From: Actomonas aquatica
GTDB lineage: Bacteria > Verrucomicrobiota > Verrucomicrobiia > Opitutales > Opitutaceae
DNA length: 64,000 bases
NCBI RefSeq assembly: GCF_019679435.2
Contig: NZ_CP139781.1
Location: 1,178,001 to 1,242,000, forward strand
Reading direction: 5' to 3'
The notes under the pieces are model-generated. The model was not told the DNA's origin and searched no databases. It saw nothing but the letters and a program-made list of their open reading frames with translations. The position numbers and the translations under genes were made by a program. Positions 18,773 through 28,550 of this stretch are shown here, piece by piece (position 1 is the stretch's first letter; each line of letters begins with the position of its first letter).

Positions 18773-20977
18773 ATGAAACGTCTTCTTCTCTCGATCTGCT
18801 TCAGCACCTTGTTCGCCGCGGTCGGCTTCGCCAGGTCCGACACCACCCCCACCGCCACGCTCGAGCTCACCGCCGATTCCCCCAACACCTCGACGGGGGG
18901 CGGCACGCTGACCTTCACCGCCAGTGCGGCCGACTATCCGACCGATACCACCGCCATTGCCTGGGCGGTCACGATTCCCGCCGGCTGGACCTATTCCGGC
19001 GGCGTGGATGAACCGAGCATCACCCCCGCCCCCGGTGATCTCGTGCTGCTGGAATGGGCCTATATCAACATTCCGGATACCGGCGCCATCTTCAGCTTCT
19101 CGGTCGATTACCCGGCCGATATTCTCGAAGCCAGCACCATCACCGCACAGGTGGTGCTGCGGGCGTCCTCCGCGACCGACTACGGCCTGCTCGATGTCGA
19201 CCCGATCACCTTCGAGCCCGCCCCCTATCGCGACCAGACGATCAACTTCCCGGCGATCGCCACTCGCCGCGCCAACGACGACAGCTTCCAACTCGACGCC
19301 ACCTCGCCGTCCGGCCTGCCCATCACTTACACGGTCGTATCCGGTCCCGCGTTTATCTCCGGGAATACTGTGACCCTCACCGGCGCTCCCGGCGAAGTCG
19401 TCATCCGCGCCGAACAAGCCGGCAACCTCTACTACCTCCCCGCCAGCTCCGCCACGCAGACGTTTACCGTCATACCGGCAAGCTCGCTGGTTTACTTTGG
19501 TGAGGCCAGTGACGGTGAGGACTTCGCCGCCGAAATTCCAGCCGGCGAGAAAAACGGCACGCTCTTCGGCCGCTTCCGCGCCACCGGCCAATACTTCATC
19601 CTCTCCTTCCAAGTCGACTCCAGCGGCAACGTCGTCGTGCTGGATCTGCAGGTGCTCGGTGAACCCACCGCAGACTCCGCCTCACTCGCCTTCAACTCGC
19701 TGCGTCGTCGCGCCGCCGGCGATGAGATCGCTCGCGCCGAAACCACCTACACCTTCACCGGCACGCTCAACGGCGGCGTGCTCAACCTGCAGATTGCGGA
19801 ACTCGGAGTCACCATGACTGCACTGGTCGAACCGGCCGATGGACCCACCGCCGACCTCGCCGGACTCTACGAAGCGTCGTCCCTCAACGCTTCCAACGGC
19901 ACCACCTCCTCCATCGTCGGCACCACCGGCAAGGTCTACGTGCTGGCAGTGACCCCGAACATCATCACGGGCGGCACCGGTGCGATCGCCACCTCGGGTG
20001 CATTTGACTTCAGCACCAACGAGTCCCTGCACATCGTCGGCAGCGTTGATGCGCCCAGCACCACCGTCAGCGGTCACCTCGTCTTCCCGGATGGCGCCGA
20101 AGACGACTTCGCCGGATTGGCCACCGACACTCAGCGCACCGATCGTTTGATCAACCTCTCCACCCGCGCTTACGTGAACGGCTCGCCGCTCATCACCGGC
20201 TTCGTCATCGGCGGTGATCAACCCAAACGTGTGCTCCTGCGCGCCGTCGGTCCCTCCCTCGCCGACTACTGCATCGACAACCCCGTCGCCGATCCGCGCA
20301 TCACGCTCTTCGACGCCGCCGGCTCCGAGCTCATGTCCTCCGACACCTGGTCCGATGACGCCAACGCCGCCATGGCCGCGACCGTCACCGGCGCCTTCCC
20401 GCTCCCCGAGGGCAGCCTCGACGCCGCTCTCGTCACCGAGCTCGCCCCCGGCGTCTACACCCTGCACGTCAACCACACCGGCGCGGGCGGCATCGCCATC
20501 GCCGAAATCTACGACGCGGCCGAGAATCCAAATTCTGAATACCAACGCCTCGTCAACATCTCCTCCCGCGGTGATGTCACCGGCGGCGAAGGCGTGCTCA
20601 TCGGCGGCTTCATCGTCACCGGCAACAGCCCCAAGCGTGTCCTCGTCCGTGGCATCGGTCCCGGCCTCGCCGCCCAAGGCGTCCCCGGTGTGCTCATGGA
20701 CCCGCAGGTGAAGGTCTACAACGCCGACCGCCAGGTCGTCGCCGCCAACGACAACTGGCAGAGCGCCACTCCGGTCTTCGCCGGGCAACGCACCGCCACC
20801 GCGACCGAGATCACGACGGCCAACACCACCCTCGGCGCCTTCGCCCTCGCGGACGGTGCCGCCGACGCCGGCCTCATCGTCACCCTCGCCCCCGGCGCTT
20901 ACACCGTCGAGCTGAGCGCCAGCGCCGACGGCGAACAAGGCAACGCCCTCATAGAAATCTACGAACTGCCCGAATAA
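18773..20977 (+). CDS. Secreted partner protein of locus 1 (candidate binder of the dockerin-like tail)
   Basis: A 734-residue protein with a signal peptide (MKRLLLSICFSTLFAAVGFA). Residues about 25-135 are a beta-sandwich-like domain: TATLELTADSPNT, AWAVTIPAGWTYSG, LEWAYINIPDTG, FSVDYPADI. Its layout (strand-rich, about 110 residues, hydrophobic W/Y positions) recalls cohesin-type or related modules, but this is only a resemblance. Next is an Ig-like stretch (SPSGLPITYTVVSGPA), then a region beginning LVYFGEASDG. The C-terminal about 275 residues are a tandem duplication: (LI/LV)N(L/I)S(T/S)R, GGF.I.G..PKRVL(L/V)R..GP, then DP and a closing IAEIYD or LIEIYELPE. This duplicated part is nearly identical in loci 2 and 3. 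No membrane anchor or sorting signal is visible. It is probably cotranscribed with the giant gene; a terminator follows. Confidence 0.8.
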   Translation: MKRLLLSICFSTLFAAVGFARSDTTPTATLELTADSPNTSTGGGTLTFTASAADYPTDTTAIAWAVTIPAGWTYSGGVDEPSITPAPGDLVLLEWAYINIPDTGAIFSFSVDYPADILEASTITAQVVLRASSATDYGLLDVDPITFEPAPYRDQTINFPAIATRRANDDSFQLDATSPSGLPITYTVVSGPAFISGNTVTLTGAPGEVVIRAEQAGNLYYLPASSATQTFTVIPASSLVYFGEASDGEDFAAEIPAGEKNGTLFGRFRATGQYFILSFQVDSSGNVVVLDLQVLGEPTADSASLAFNSLRRRAAGDEIARAETTYTFTGTLNGGVLNLQIAELGVTMTALVEPADGPTADLAGLYEASSLNASNGTTSSIVGTTGKVYVLAVTPNIITGGTGAIATSGAFDFSTNESLHIVGSVDAPSTTVSGHLVFPDGAEDDFAGLATDTQRTDRLINLSTRAYVNGSPLITGFVIGGDQPKRVLLRAVGPSLADYCIDNPVADPRITLFDAAGSELMSSDTWSDDANAAMAATVTGAFPLPEGSLDAALVTELAPGVYTLHVNHTGAGGIAIAEIYDAAENPNSEYQRLVNISSRGDVTGGEGVLIGGFIVTGNSPKRVLVRGIGPGLAAQGVPGVLMDPQVKVYNADRQVVAANDNWQSATPVFAGQRTATATEITTANTTLGAFALADGAADAGLIVTLAPGAYTVELSASADGEQGNALIEIYELPE
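20156..20977 (+). repeat. 822-bp direct repeat, copy 1 (3' end of partner gene 1)
   Basis: Near-identical at the DNA level to 29961-30782 and 45467-46294. Visible differences include a TGC codon (Cys) at the place where both other copies have GGC (Gly), in DY(C/G)IDNPVADP. Confidence 0.9.
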
Positions 20978-21363
20978 TCCGGACCGCTCTTCCCCCGACC
21001 TTTTCTCTTCCTTCAGCCCCGGCCGCCCCGTGCGCGCCGGGGCTTTTTCGCGCCCGTCCCGCACCGTGTTACGTCGCCTTGCTTGATAACGAGCTACCGA
21101 ACGGGAAATGAAATTTCATTATTTTAAATTCTATGTAATATTACTTTTCCGAATATTAAACATTGCTTGGGCACGCAAGGCGCCTGCACCTTGGTTCACC
21201 ATCTGCGATTACTGCGCCGGCTGCAGAGGGCGACCCACAAGAGCTTAGGTTCCTATATTTTAAGTAGTTACCCAACTTTCACCCCTCGCGCTGCCTGGTT
21301 TTTCGCTTCGGATCTTCCTGCCGGTCGCTTCCTCCAATTCCCTTTTTCCCTAGTTCGCCTACC
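20978..21363. other. Long intergenic region between loci 1 and 2
   Basis: 386 bases holding the locus 1 terminator (21015-21048), then an AT-rich block near 21107-21165 that stands out in this GC-rich DNA and contains a 14-base perfect palindrome (AATGAAATTTCATT, 21107-21120). A TATATT at 21254 could be a -10 element but has no good -35. The last 60 bases are pyrimidine-rich with no Shine-Dalgarno before ATG 21364. Confidence 0.6.
21015..21048 (+). terminator. Rho-independent terminator of locus 1
   Basis: AGCCCCGGC (21015-21023) pairs with GCCGGGGCT (21036-21044), followed by TTTT. The terminator after locus 3 is nearly the same sequence. Confidence 0.9.
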
Positions 21364-24300
21364 ATGAACATTCGCTCATACCTCGCCGTCGTATTATCGT
21401 GCCTTGCTGCAATTTCAGTGCAGGCGGAAACCTTCGATTTCGAATCCAATACCACGCCAGCAACCGGAGGGTCGGGCGCCACCGTTCAACAAACCGTCAG
21501 TGGTGTCACGGTCACGCTCTCCGACAGCGATACGAGTCCCAACCTGTGGACCCTCACTGACGCTGGCGATGCCGGCGGCACCAACAGCTTCACCGCCATC
21601 ATGAATGGCGCGCAGGCTAGCTACACCGTTACTTTCGACACTGCGGTCGACCTGACCTCGCTGGTTATGGTTGAGGTATTCGGCGGGCAGCCTTCCGGGA
21701 ACTACACCTTTCATCAGACCGCAGGTTCGGGATCCAACGCGGACGTCGTTGTGTCCACCGACAGCCTGTCACCGGCGGGGACGGTTGGCCGATACGGAAC
21801 CATTACTCTGAATTGGACCGGTGTCTCTGCGTTCACGGTCAGTCATAGCTCGGCCCCGATTGCCTTGGCCTTCGATACGATCATTTGGACGCCAGCCCAG
21901 AACCAAGCCTCACTCAGTCCTGGCGACATTGTTTTTGTCCGGTTTAACACCGACACACCAGACGGGTTTTCCTTTGTCCCAATGGTCGATATCCCGGCGG
22001 GTCAGTCATTTTACCTTACCGATCAGGGTTGGTTGGGGTCAGCTTGGCAGTCCAATTCCGAACCGCACTTCCGTTACACCGCGCCAGGCGGCGGCCTTTC
22101 CGCTGGCACCGTTGTCCACGTGGACGAAACCGCCACGGATGGCGTGCTGAGCATCACCGGCGGTGGCGGCACAATGACTCAGCTAAATGGCTCTAATTTC
22201 TCACTTTTAGCAGGCGATTCCATCCTCGCCTACACCAGTTCGACCGGCGTCGCCCCGACTTCTCCCAACTTTGTGGGTGGCGTCCACGGCGACTACAATT
22301 GGGCAGCCGGAAAATACGACCCGATCACCACCTGGAACGCCGTCAACAACACCGCCACCTCGGATTCCGCGCTTCCCACCGGTTTGGTTAACGGTGCGAC
22401 TGCCATATCCCTATTCCCCAATCCAGCGCACCGCGCGGACGACGACCCCGAATATGATTCGGCCTACACCACCAACCTAGTTTCTACTCTGGGCTACTAC
22501 GGCGAAAAGAACAATGCCCGCTACAAACTGGGGTCACTGACGAGCGGCACCCGCACCGAGTTACTCTACTCGCTCAACAACCCTGCCAACTGGGACAGCA
22601 ATGACGGGTCCGCCTACGGCACCGGCGCCACCATCACCTCTCTCACCATCACCGACGATCCCTCGCCGGCCGTGCTCCCGCTCGGCAGCCCGCGCACGTC
22701 TCTTTATGCCGGCGACTTGACACTGGAGAGCTACGAAGTGCCTGCGGGCACCAACCGCGTTTTGCTGGTCTCTGCCGGTAATTCTGGATCAACCGACATC
22801 ACGGGTGTTTCGTTTGGCGGCTCTGCCATGACCCAGGTCACCGAACGTGATGACGGCACCGCAGTGGATTCGATTTGGGTTCTCGCGCTGGGCGATTCCG
22901 CCTCCTCGACCACGGGCGATATCACTGTAACTCACGCCGGGAGCGGCGACATCCAGTTTATTCACGCCGAAGCATTTTCCGGCGCTGATCAATCAACGCC
23001 AACCTCCGGCGCGCAAACGAATCAGGCCACCACTGGCACCACCTCTTCTCTCACCGTTTCCAGCAACCCCGGCGATCTCGTCTTCGAGATCTTTGATGTC
23101 TACCGATCTGGCGGCGCGGCAACGCTCACGCCCTCCACTGCTCGGCCTCTCACCAGCTACAGCCGCCTGCCGCTCGGCAGTGGTTACGGCACCTACACCA
23201 CCGCCATCAAACGCGGTGCCAGTTCAGTCCCCCTCGCTTGGACTCATAACGGCGGTGCCCTCCTCCACCTGGCGGTCAACATCCAACAAGCCTCCGGCAA
23301 TGCCGCCCCGACGGACATCGCGCTAAGCGCCACGACGGTCAACCAATCCGCCGGCACCAACGCCACCGTCGGCACCCTCTCCACGACTGACGCTGACAGC
23401 GGTGACAGCCACACCTACACGCTGGTCGCCGGCACGGGCGATACGGACAACGCGTCCTTCAACATCAGTGGCACAACCTTGCGCGCCAACGACGCCGGGG
23501 CCCTCTCCCCCGGCGCCTACTCCGTCCGTATCCAAACCAGTGACGGCACCGACACCTTTGCAAAGGCGTTTACGCTTTCCGTCGCAGTGTCGCTCAGCTC
23601 TTCCCCAACGCTTAGCTTCACCCGGAACGGCACCGATATTTCCGGCGATGACATCGCAAGCGACGGCGAAGGCGGATCAAATCCGATCAGCGACATTGAT
23701 ATCCAAATTTTCCTCATCTCGGACACAAACGGCACCCTGGACACTCCTCTCAGTTGGCATGACAACACGTTTCTAGGAAGCACCGATGCCAGCTTCACCG
23801 GGTTGACCAACGATACCAACGCTGGGTCTAAGGGCTTCGCCATCAAATCCGCTGACGGCAGTGAGTTTAGACTCACCTCCTTTGACTACTATAACTGGGG
23901 AGACACGGAATCGACGACGATCTCCGTCATTGGCTACCGCGACGGCACACAGGTCGCCGCCACTTCGTTCGAAGGCTATGACCCCAGCTACAGTCCGCAG
24001 ACGGTCACCCTCGACAGCACCTTCAGCAACGTCGACGAGGTCAGACTCTTTATTTCTGCCGGCGGCTACATCGGAGACCAGTCGGCCAGCCATCATTCTA
24101 TCAATGATCTAGTGCTGGGCTCTCCAGTCGCCAACACCGCCCCGACGGACATCGCGCTGAATAGCACTACGGTCAACCAATCCGGCGGCACCAACGCCAC
24201 GGTCGGCACCCTCTCCACGACCGACTCTGACAGCGGCGACAGCCACATCTACACATTGGTCGCCGGCACGGGCGACACGGACAACGCGTCCTTCAACATC

Positions 24301-27300
24301 AGTGGCACAAGCCTTCGCGCCAACAACGCCGCAGCCCTCTCCGCCGGTGCCTACTCGGTGCGCATCAACACCAACGACGGCACCGACAATTACGCCGAAG
24401 CCTTCTCCATCACCGTGGTCGACGACGTGGCCCCAGCCGCTCCCTCCACGCCCGATCTCGCCGCGGGCTCCGACAACGGCACCTCCAACACCGACAACAT
24501 TACCACCGGCACCCAACCCACCTTCAACGGCACCGCCGAAGCCGGCGCCACCGTCACGCTCTACGACACCGATGGCACCACCGTGATTGGCACGGGCACC
24601 GCCACCGGCGGCAACTGGTCGATCCAGACTTCCGTCCTGAGCGAAGGTGACCACACCGTCACGGCCAAAGCCACCGACGCGGCCAACAACACCTCAAGCG
24701 CGTCCACCGGCCTGACCATCACCTTGGACAACACCGGCCCGGTCATCACCAGTTCGATCACGCCTACCCTCAACTACGGCACCGCTTCGACCTACACCCT
24801 CACCGCCAGCGGTGGCCCGGTCAGCTTTGTCGCCCCCACTGGCCTGCCCGCCGGCCTCTCGCTCAACCCCACCACCGGCGCCGTCACCGGCACCCCCACC
24901 GCCGTCGCCACCGCGACCGGTTATCCGGTGCTGGTCAGCGACACCGCCGGTAATACCACCGGTGGCTTTCTCTCCATCACGATCGCCCCGAAGCCGGTCA
25001 CCCTCATCGGCATGGGCATCGCCTCCAAGGTCTACGACGGCAATACCGCCACTACCTACAACAGCACGCCGCTACTCGATGGCGCTCTGCTGAGTGACAC
25101 CGTCGACTTTGACGAAAGCGGCGCGACCTTCACCTTCGCCTCAGCCGATGTGGGCACCGACATTCCCGTCACCGTTGCCGGCTTCACCCTCACCGGTGCC
25201 GACGCCGCCAACTACAGCCTCACCCAGCCGTCCGGCTTCACCGCCAACATCACCGCCAAAGCGCTGACCATCACCGGCGTCACCGCCACCGGCAAAATCT
25301 ACGACGGCACCACCGACGCCACTTTGGACACCAGCTCGGCGGCCCTGGTCGGTGTGGTCAGCTCCGAGGACGTCAACCTCTACCCCAACGCCGCCACCGG
25401 CACCTTTGCCTCGGCCAATGTCGGCAACGGCATCGCCGTCACCGCCGCCAACTTCCAGTTGGCCGGCACCGCCATTGGCAACTACACCCTCACCCAACCC
25501 ACCGGCCTCACCGCCAACATCACGGCCGCCCCGATCACCATCGCCGACGCCAGCGCCAACCCCAAGGCCTACGACGGCACCGCCGATGCCACCTTGGACC
25601 TGAGCGCGGTCACCCTCACCGGCAAGATCGGCAGCGATGACCTCTCGCTCAACACCGCGAGCCTCACCGCGAGCTTCCCCAGCGCCGACATCGGCGACGA
25701 CCTCGCGGTCACGGTCTCCGGCTTGGCCTTGGACGGCACCGCCGCGGGTAACTACTCGCTCAGTCAACCCACCGGTCTCACCGCCAGTATCACTCCGGCG
25801 CCACTGTCCATCACCGGCATCACCGTCGACTCCAAGACCTACGACGCCACCACCGACGCCACCCTCACCGGCACCGCCGCGCTAAGTGGCATCGTCGGCT
25901 CCGAGGACGTCACCCTCGACGCGACCGCCGCGACCGCCAGCTTCACCACCAAGACCGTTGGTTCGGCCAAGGCCACCGCAGTTTCTGGTTACACCCTCAC
26001 CGGAACCGACGCCGGCAACTACACCCTCACCCAGCCTTCTGGTCTCACTGCCGACATCACCGCAGCCGGTCTCACCGTCACCGGTGCCCTGGCTGAGAAC
26101 AAGGTCTACGACACGACCACCGATGCCACCCTCGACCTCACCGGCGCCAGCTTGGTCGGCATCATCGGCTCCGACTCCGTCGGTCTGGAAACCTCCGGTC
26201 TGGCCGCCAGCTTCGGTGACAAGACCGTCGACACCGCCAAGGCTGTCACGGTCACCGGTCTTGCTCTCAGCAGCACCGACGCCGGCAACTACACCCTCAC
26301 CCAGCCGACCGGCCTCACCGCCGACATCAACCCGGCCACCCTCACCGTCACGGGGGTCACCGCCGGCCACAAAACCTACGACGGCTCGGCCATCGCCGCC
26401 CTGTCCACTGGCAGCGCCGCCCTCCAGGGTATCCTGTCCTCGGATACGGTGGACCTCGACACCAGCGCCGCCGCCGGTGCCTTCGTCGACCCCAACGTGG
26501 GCGCGGGCATCACCGTCAACGTCTCCGGCCTCGCGTTGTCCAATACCGACGCCGACAACTACACGCTGACCCAACCCACCACCGCCGCCGACATCACCCC
26601 GGCACCACTCACCGTCACCGGCGTCACCGCCGTGGATAAAACCTACGACGGTTCCACCGATGCCACCCTCGGCGGTTCCGCCGTCCTCGTCGGCATCATC
26701 GGTTCGGATACGGTGAATCCCGTCACCACTGGCGCAGCCGGCACCTTTGCCAACGCCAACGTCGGCACCGGCAAAACCGTGACGGTCACCGGCATCACCC
26801 TCTCGGGCAGCCAGGCCGGTAACTACGCGGTGGTCCAACCCACCACCACGGCCGACATCACTGCCGCCCCGCTGACCGTCACCGGTGTCACCGCCACCAC
26901 CAAAACCTACGACGGTTCCACCGACGCCACCCTCGATACCGGATCGGCCGCTCTCGACGGCGCCGTCTCCGGAGACGACGTCGGCCTGGACACCAGCGCG
27001 GCCACCGGCGCCTTCGCCGATGCCAACATCGGCACCGCCAAGTCGGTCACCGTCTCCGGTATCACCCTCACCGGCACCACTGCCACGAATTACGCCCTCA
27101 CCCAGCCCACGCCCACCGCCGACATCACCGCGGCCGAGCTCACGGTCACCGGCGTCACCGCGGCCAATAAAGTCTACGACGGCAACAACACTGCCACCCT
27201 CGACACCGACTCCGCCGCCTTGGTGGGTGTGGTCGGCAGCGAGGATGTGACGCTCGATAAGACCGCCGCGGCCGGCGCCTTCGCCGACGCCAACGTAGCC

Positions 27301-28518
27301 ACCGGTAAAGATGTCACCGTCAGCGGTCTCGCCCTCGCGGGCACCGCCACCGGCAACTACACCCTCACCCAGCCGGCCACCACGGCCGACATCACCGCTG
27401 CTGAACTGGGCCTCACCGGACTGGTCGCCGAAGACAAAGTCTACGACGCCACCACCGCTGCGACGATCGACTACAGCGCCTTGGGTTACACCGGCATCGT
27501 CGGCTCCGACGACGTGAGCCTCGACCAAGTCAGCGTCACCGCGACCTTTGCCGACAAAGCGGTCGGCACCGCCAAGGCTGTCACGCTCTCCGGCTCGACC
27601 CTCACCGGTGCGGCCGCCGGCAACTACAGCCTCACGGTGCCCACCGGGCTCATCGCCGACATCACCGCCGCCGAGCTCACTCTGCCGGGCCTGGCCATCA
27701 CCACCAAAGCCTACGACGGCTCCACCGCCGCCACCCTCGACAGCTCCGGTGGCACGCTCACCGGTATCCAAGGCTCCGATACAGTTACGGCCGACTACAC
27801 GGGCGTCACCGTCAGCTACGACACCGCCGATGTCGGCACCGGCAAGCCGATCACCCTGTCAGGGCTAGCCCTCAGCGGCACCGACGCGACCAACTACACC
27901 CTCACCGACCCGGTCCTCACCGGTGACATCACCGCGGTGCTGGTCACCGTCTCGGCCGATGCCATCAGCCGCGTCTACGGCGATGAAAACCCCGCGCTGA
28001 CCTTCAGCTACGCGGGCTTCGTCAACGGCGAGGACGAGGCCGTCGTCACCGGCACCCCGGTGCTCACCACCGATGCCACGCGAACCAGCGCGATCGGCGA
28101 CTACACGGTCTCGGTCGATGTGGCCGGCCTCTCGGCCACCAACTATGCCTTCGCCGGCCAAAACGCCGCCTTCACCATCACCCCGGGTTACCACTTCGGT
28201 GACACCGATCGCGACTACCACATCTCGCTCTCCGAGCTTTTGCGCATGGTAGAACTCTACAACACCCGCGAGGGCACGCGCCGCACCGGCGAATATCGTT
28301 CCAACGACGAGACGGTCGACAGATATGAACCGGGGCCGGGCACGCGCATATTGCCTCACACCGCCGACTCCAATGACGACGGTCAGCTCAGCCTGCTCGA
28401 GCTCACCCGCATCATCGAGCTCTACAACAGCCGTGTCGGTTCCACTCGCACCGGCGAATACCACTACAACCCGAACACCGAGGACGGCTTCGCCCCCGGC
28501 CCGGCCATGGTCCCCTGA
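21364..28518 (+). CDS. Giant secreted YDG/MBG-repeat protein with dockerin-like tail (locus 2)
   Basis: A 2384-residue protein with a signal peptide (SYLAVVLSCLAAISVQA). N-terminal modules: ETFDFESNTTPATG to about residue 175 (lectin-like or anchor-type beta domain, unassigned), then a PGDIVFVRFNTD segment similar to LTD-type domains, then a jelly-roll-like region. Two cadherin-like modules follow from [10 protein letters not shown] and [10 protein letters not shown] (about residues 650 and 930), separated by a beta-rich insert. Next is an Ig-like module ([20 protein letters not shown]), then eleven YDG modules (about 1208-2190), one MBG module and a C-terminal double EF-hand-like repeat (GDTDRDYHISLSELLR and ADSNDDGQLSLLELTR). 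Its first EF-hand repeat differs from loci 1 and 3 in the same way that its partner's N-terminal domain differs. The partner starts 32 bases downstream. The role is probably an extracellular fibre or adhesin. Confidence 0.85.
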   Translation: MNIRSYLAVVLSCLAAISVQAETFDFESNTTPATGGSGATVQQTVSGVTVTLSDSDTSPNLWTLTDAGDAGGTNSFTAIMNGAQASYTVTFDTAVDLTSLVMVEVFGGQPSGNYTFHQTAGSGSNADVVVSTDSLSPAGTVGRYGTITLNWTGVSAFTVSHSSAPIALAFDTIIWTPAQNQASLSPGDIVFVRFNTDTPDGFSFVPMVDIPAGQSFYLTDQGWLGSAWQSNSEPHFRYTAPGGGLSAGTVVHVDETATDGVLSITGGGGTMTQLNGSNFSLLAGDSILAYTSSTGVAPTSPNFVGGVHGDYNWAAGKYDPITTWNAVNNTATSDSALPTGLVNGATAISLFPNPAHRADDDPEYDSAYTTNLVSTLGYYGEKNNARYKLGSLTSGTRTELLYSLNNPANWDSNDGSAYGTGATITSLTITDDPSPAVLPLGSPRTSLYAGDLTLESYEVPAGTNRVLLVSAGNSGSTDITGVSFGGSAMTQVTERDDGTAVDSIWVLALGDSASSTTGDITVTHAGSGDIQFIHAEAFSGADQSTPTSGAQTNQATTGTTSSLTVSSNPGDLVFEIFDVYRSGGAATLTPSTARPLTSYSRLPLGSGYGTYTTAIKRGASSVPLAWTHNGGALLHLAVNIQQASGNAAPTDIALSATTVNQSAGTNATVGTLSTTDADSGDSHTYTLVAGTGDTDNASFNISGTTLRANDAGALSPGAYSVRIQTSDGTDTFAKAFTLSVAVSLSSSPTLSFTRNGTDISGDDIASDGEGGSNPISDIDIQIFLISDTNGTLDTPLSWHDNTFLGSTDASFTGLTNDTNAGSKGFAIKSADGSEFRLTSFDYYNWGDTESTTISVIGYRDGTQVAATSFEGYDPSYSPQTVTLDSTFSNVDEVRLFISAGGYIGDQSASHHSINDLVLGSPVANTAPTDIALNSTTVNQSGGTNATVGTLSTTDSDSGDSHIYTLVAGTGDTDNASFNISGTSLRANNAAALSAGAYSVRINTNDGTDNYAEAFSITVVDDVAPAAPSTPDLAAGSDNGTSNTDNITTGTQPTFNGTAEAGATVTLYDTDGTTVIGTGTATGGNWSIQTSVLSEGDHTVTAKATDAANNTSSASTGLTITLDNTGPVITSSITPTLNYGTASTYTLTASGGPVSFVAPTGLPAGLSLNPTTGAVTGTPTAVATATGYPVLVSDTAGNTTGGFLSITIAPKPVTLIGMGIASKVYDGNTATTYNSTPLLDGALLSDTVDFDESGATFTFASADVGTDIPVTVAGFTLTGADAANYSLTQPSGFTANITAKALTITGVTATGKIYDGTTDATLDTSSAALVGVVSSEDVNLYPNAATGTFASANVGNGIAVTAANFQLAGTAIGNYTLTQPTGLTANITAAPITIADASANPKAYDGTADATLDLSAVTLTGKIGSDDLSLNTASLTASFPSADIGDDLAVTVSGLALDGTAAGNYSLSQPTGLTASITPAPLSITGITVDSKTYDATTDATLTGTAALSGIVGSEDVTLDATAATASFTTKTVGSAKATAVSGYTLTGTDAGNYTLTQPSGLTADITAAGLTVTGALAENKVYDTTTDATLDLTGASLVGIIGSDSVGLETSGLAASFGDKTVDTAKAVTVTGLALSSTDAGNYTLTQPTGLTADINPATLTVTGVTAGHKTYDGSAIAALSTGSAALQGILSSDTVDLDTSAAAGAFVDPNVGAGITVNVSGLALSNTDADNYTLTQPTTAADITPAPLTVTGVTAVDKTYDGSTDATLGGSAVLVGIIGSDTVNPVTTGAAGTFANANVGTGKTVTVTGITLSGSQAGNYAVVQPTTTADITAAPLTVTGVTATTKTYDGSTDATLDTGSAALDGAVSGDDVGLDTSAATGAFADANIGTAKSVTVSGITLTGTTATNYALTQPTPTADITAAELTVTGVTAANKVYDGNNTATLDTDSAALVGVVGSEDVTLDKTAAAGAFADANVATGKDVTVSGLALAGTATGNYTLTQPATTADITAAELGLTGLVAEDKVYDATTAATIDYSALGYTGIVGSDDVSLDQVSVTATFADKAVGTAKAVTLSGSTLTGAAAGNYSLTVPTGLIADITAAELTLPGLAITTKAYDGSTAATLDSSGGTLTGIQGSDTVTADYTGVTVSYDTADVGTGKPITLSGLALSGTDATNYTLTDPVLTGDITAVLVTVSADAISRVYGDENPALTFSYAGFVNGEDEAVVTGTPVLTTDATRTSAIGDYTVSVDVAGLSATNYAFAGQNAAFTITPGYHFGDTDRDYHISLSELLRMVELYNTREGTRRTGEYRSNDETVDRYEPGPGTRILPHTADSNDDGQLSLLELTRIIELYNSRVGSTRTGEYHYNPNTEDGFAPGPAMVP

Positions 28519-28550
28519 ACCCGGCACGTCACCACCAACCGGATACCACT

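Noticed and set aside
16166..27771. Minus-strand frames of about 630 codons within giants 1 and 2
   Set aside because: The Gly/Val/Asp-rich repeats are the reverse translation of the YDG modules; no start signal or domain.
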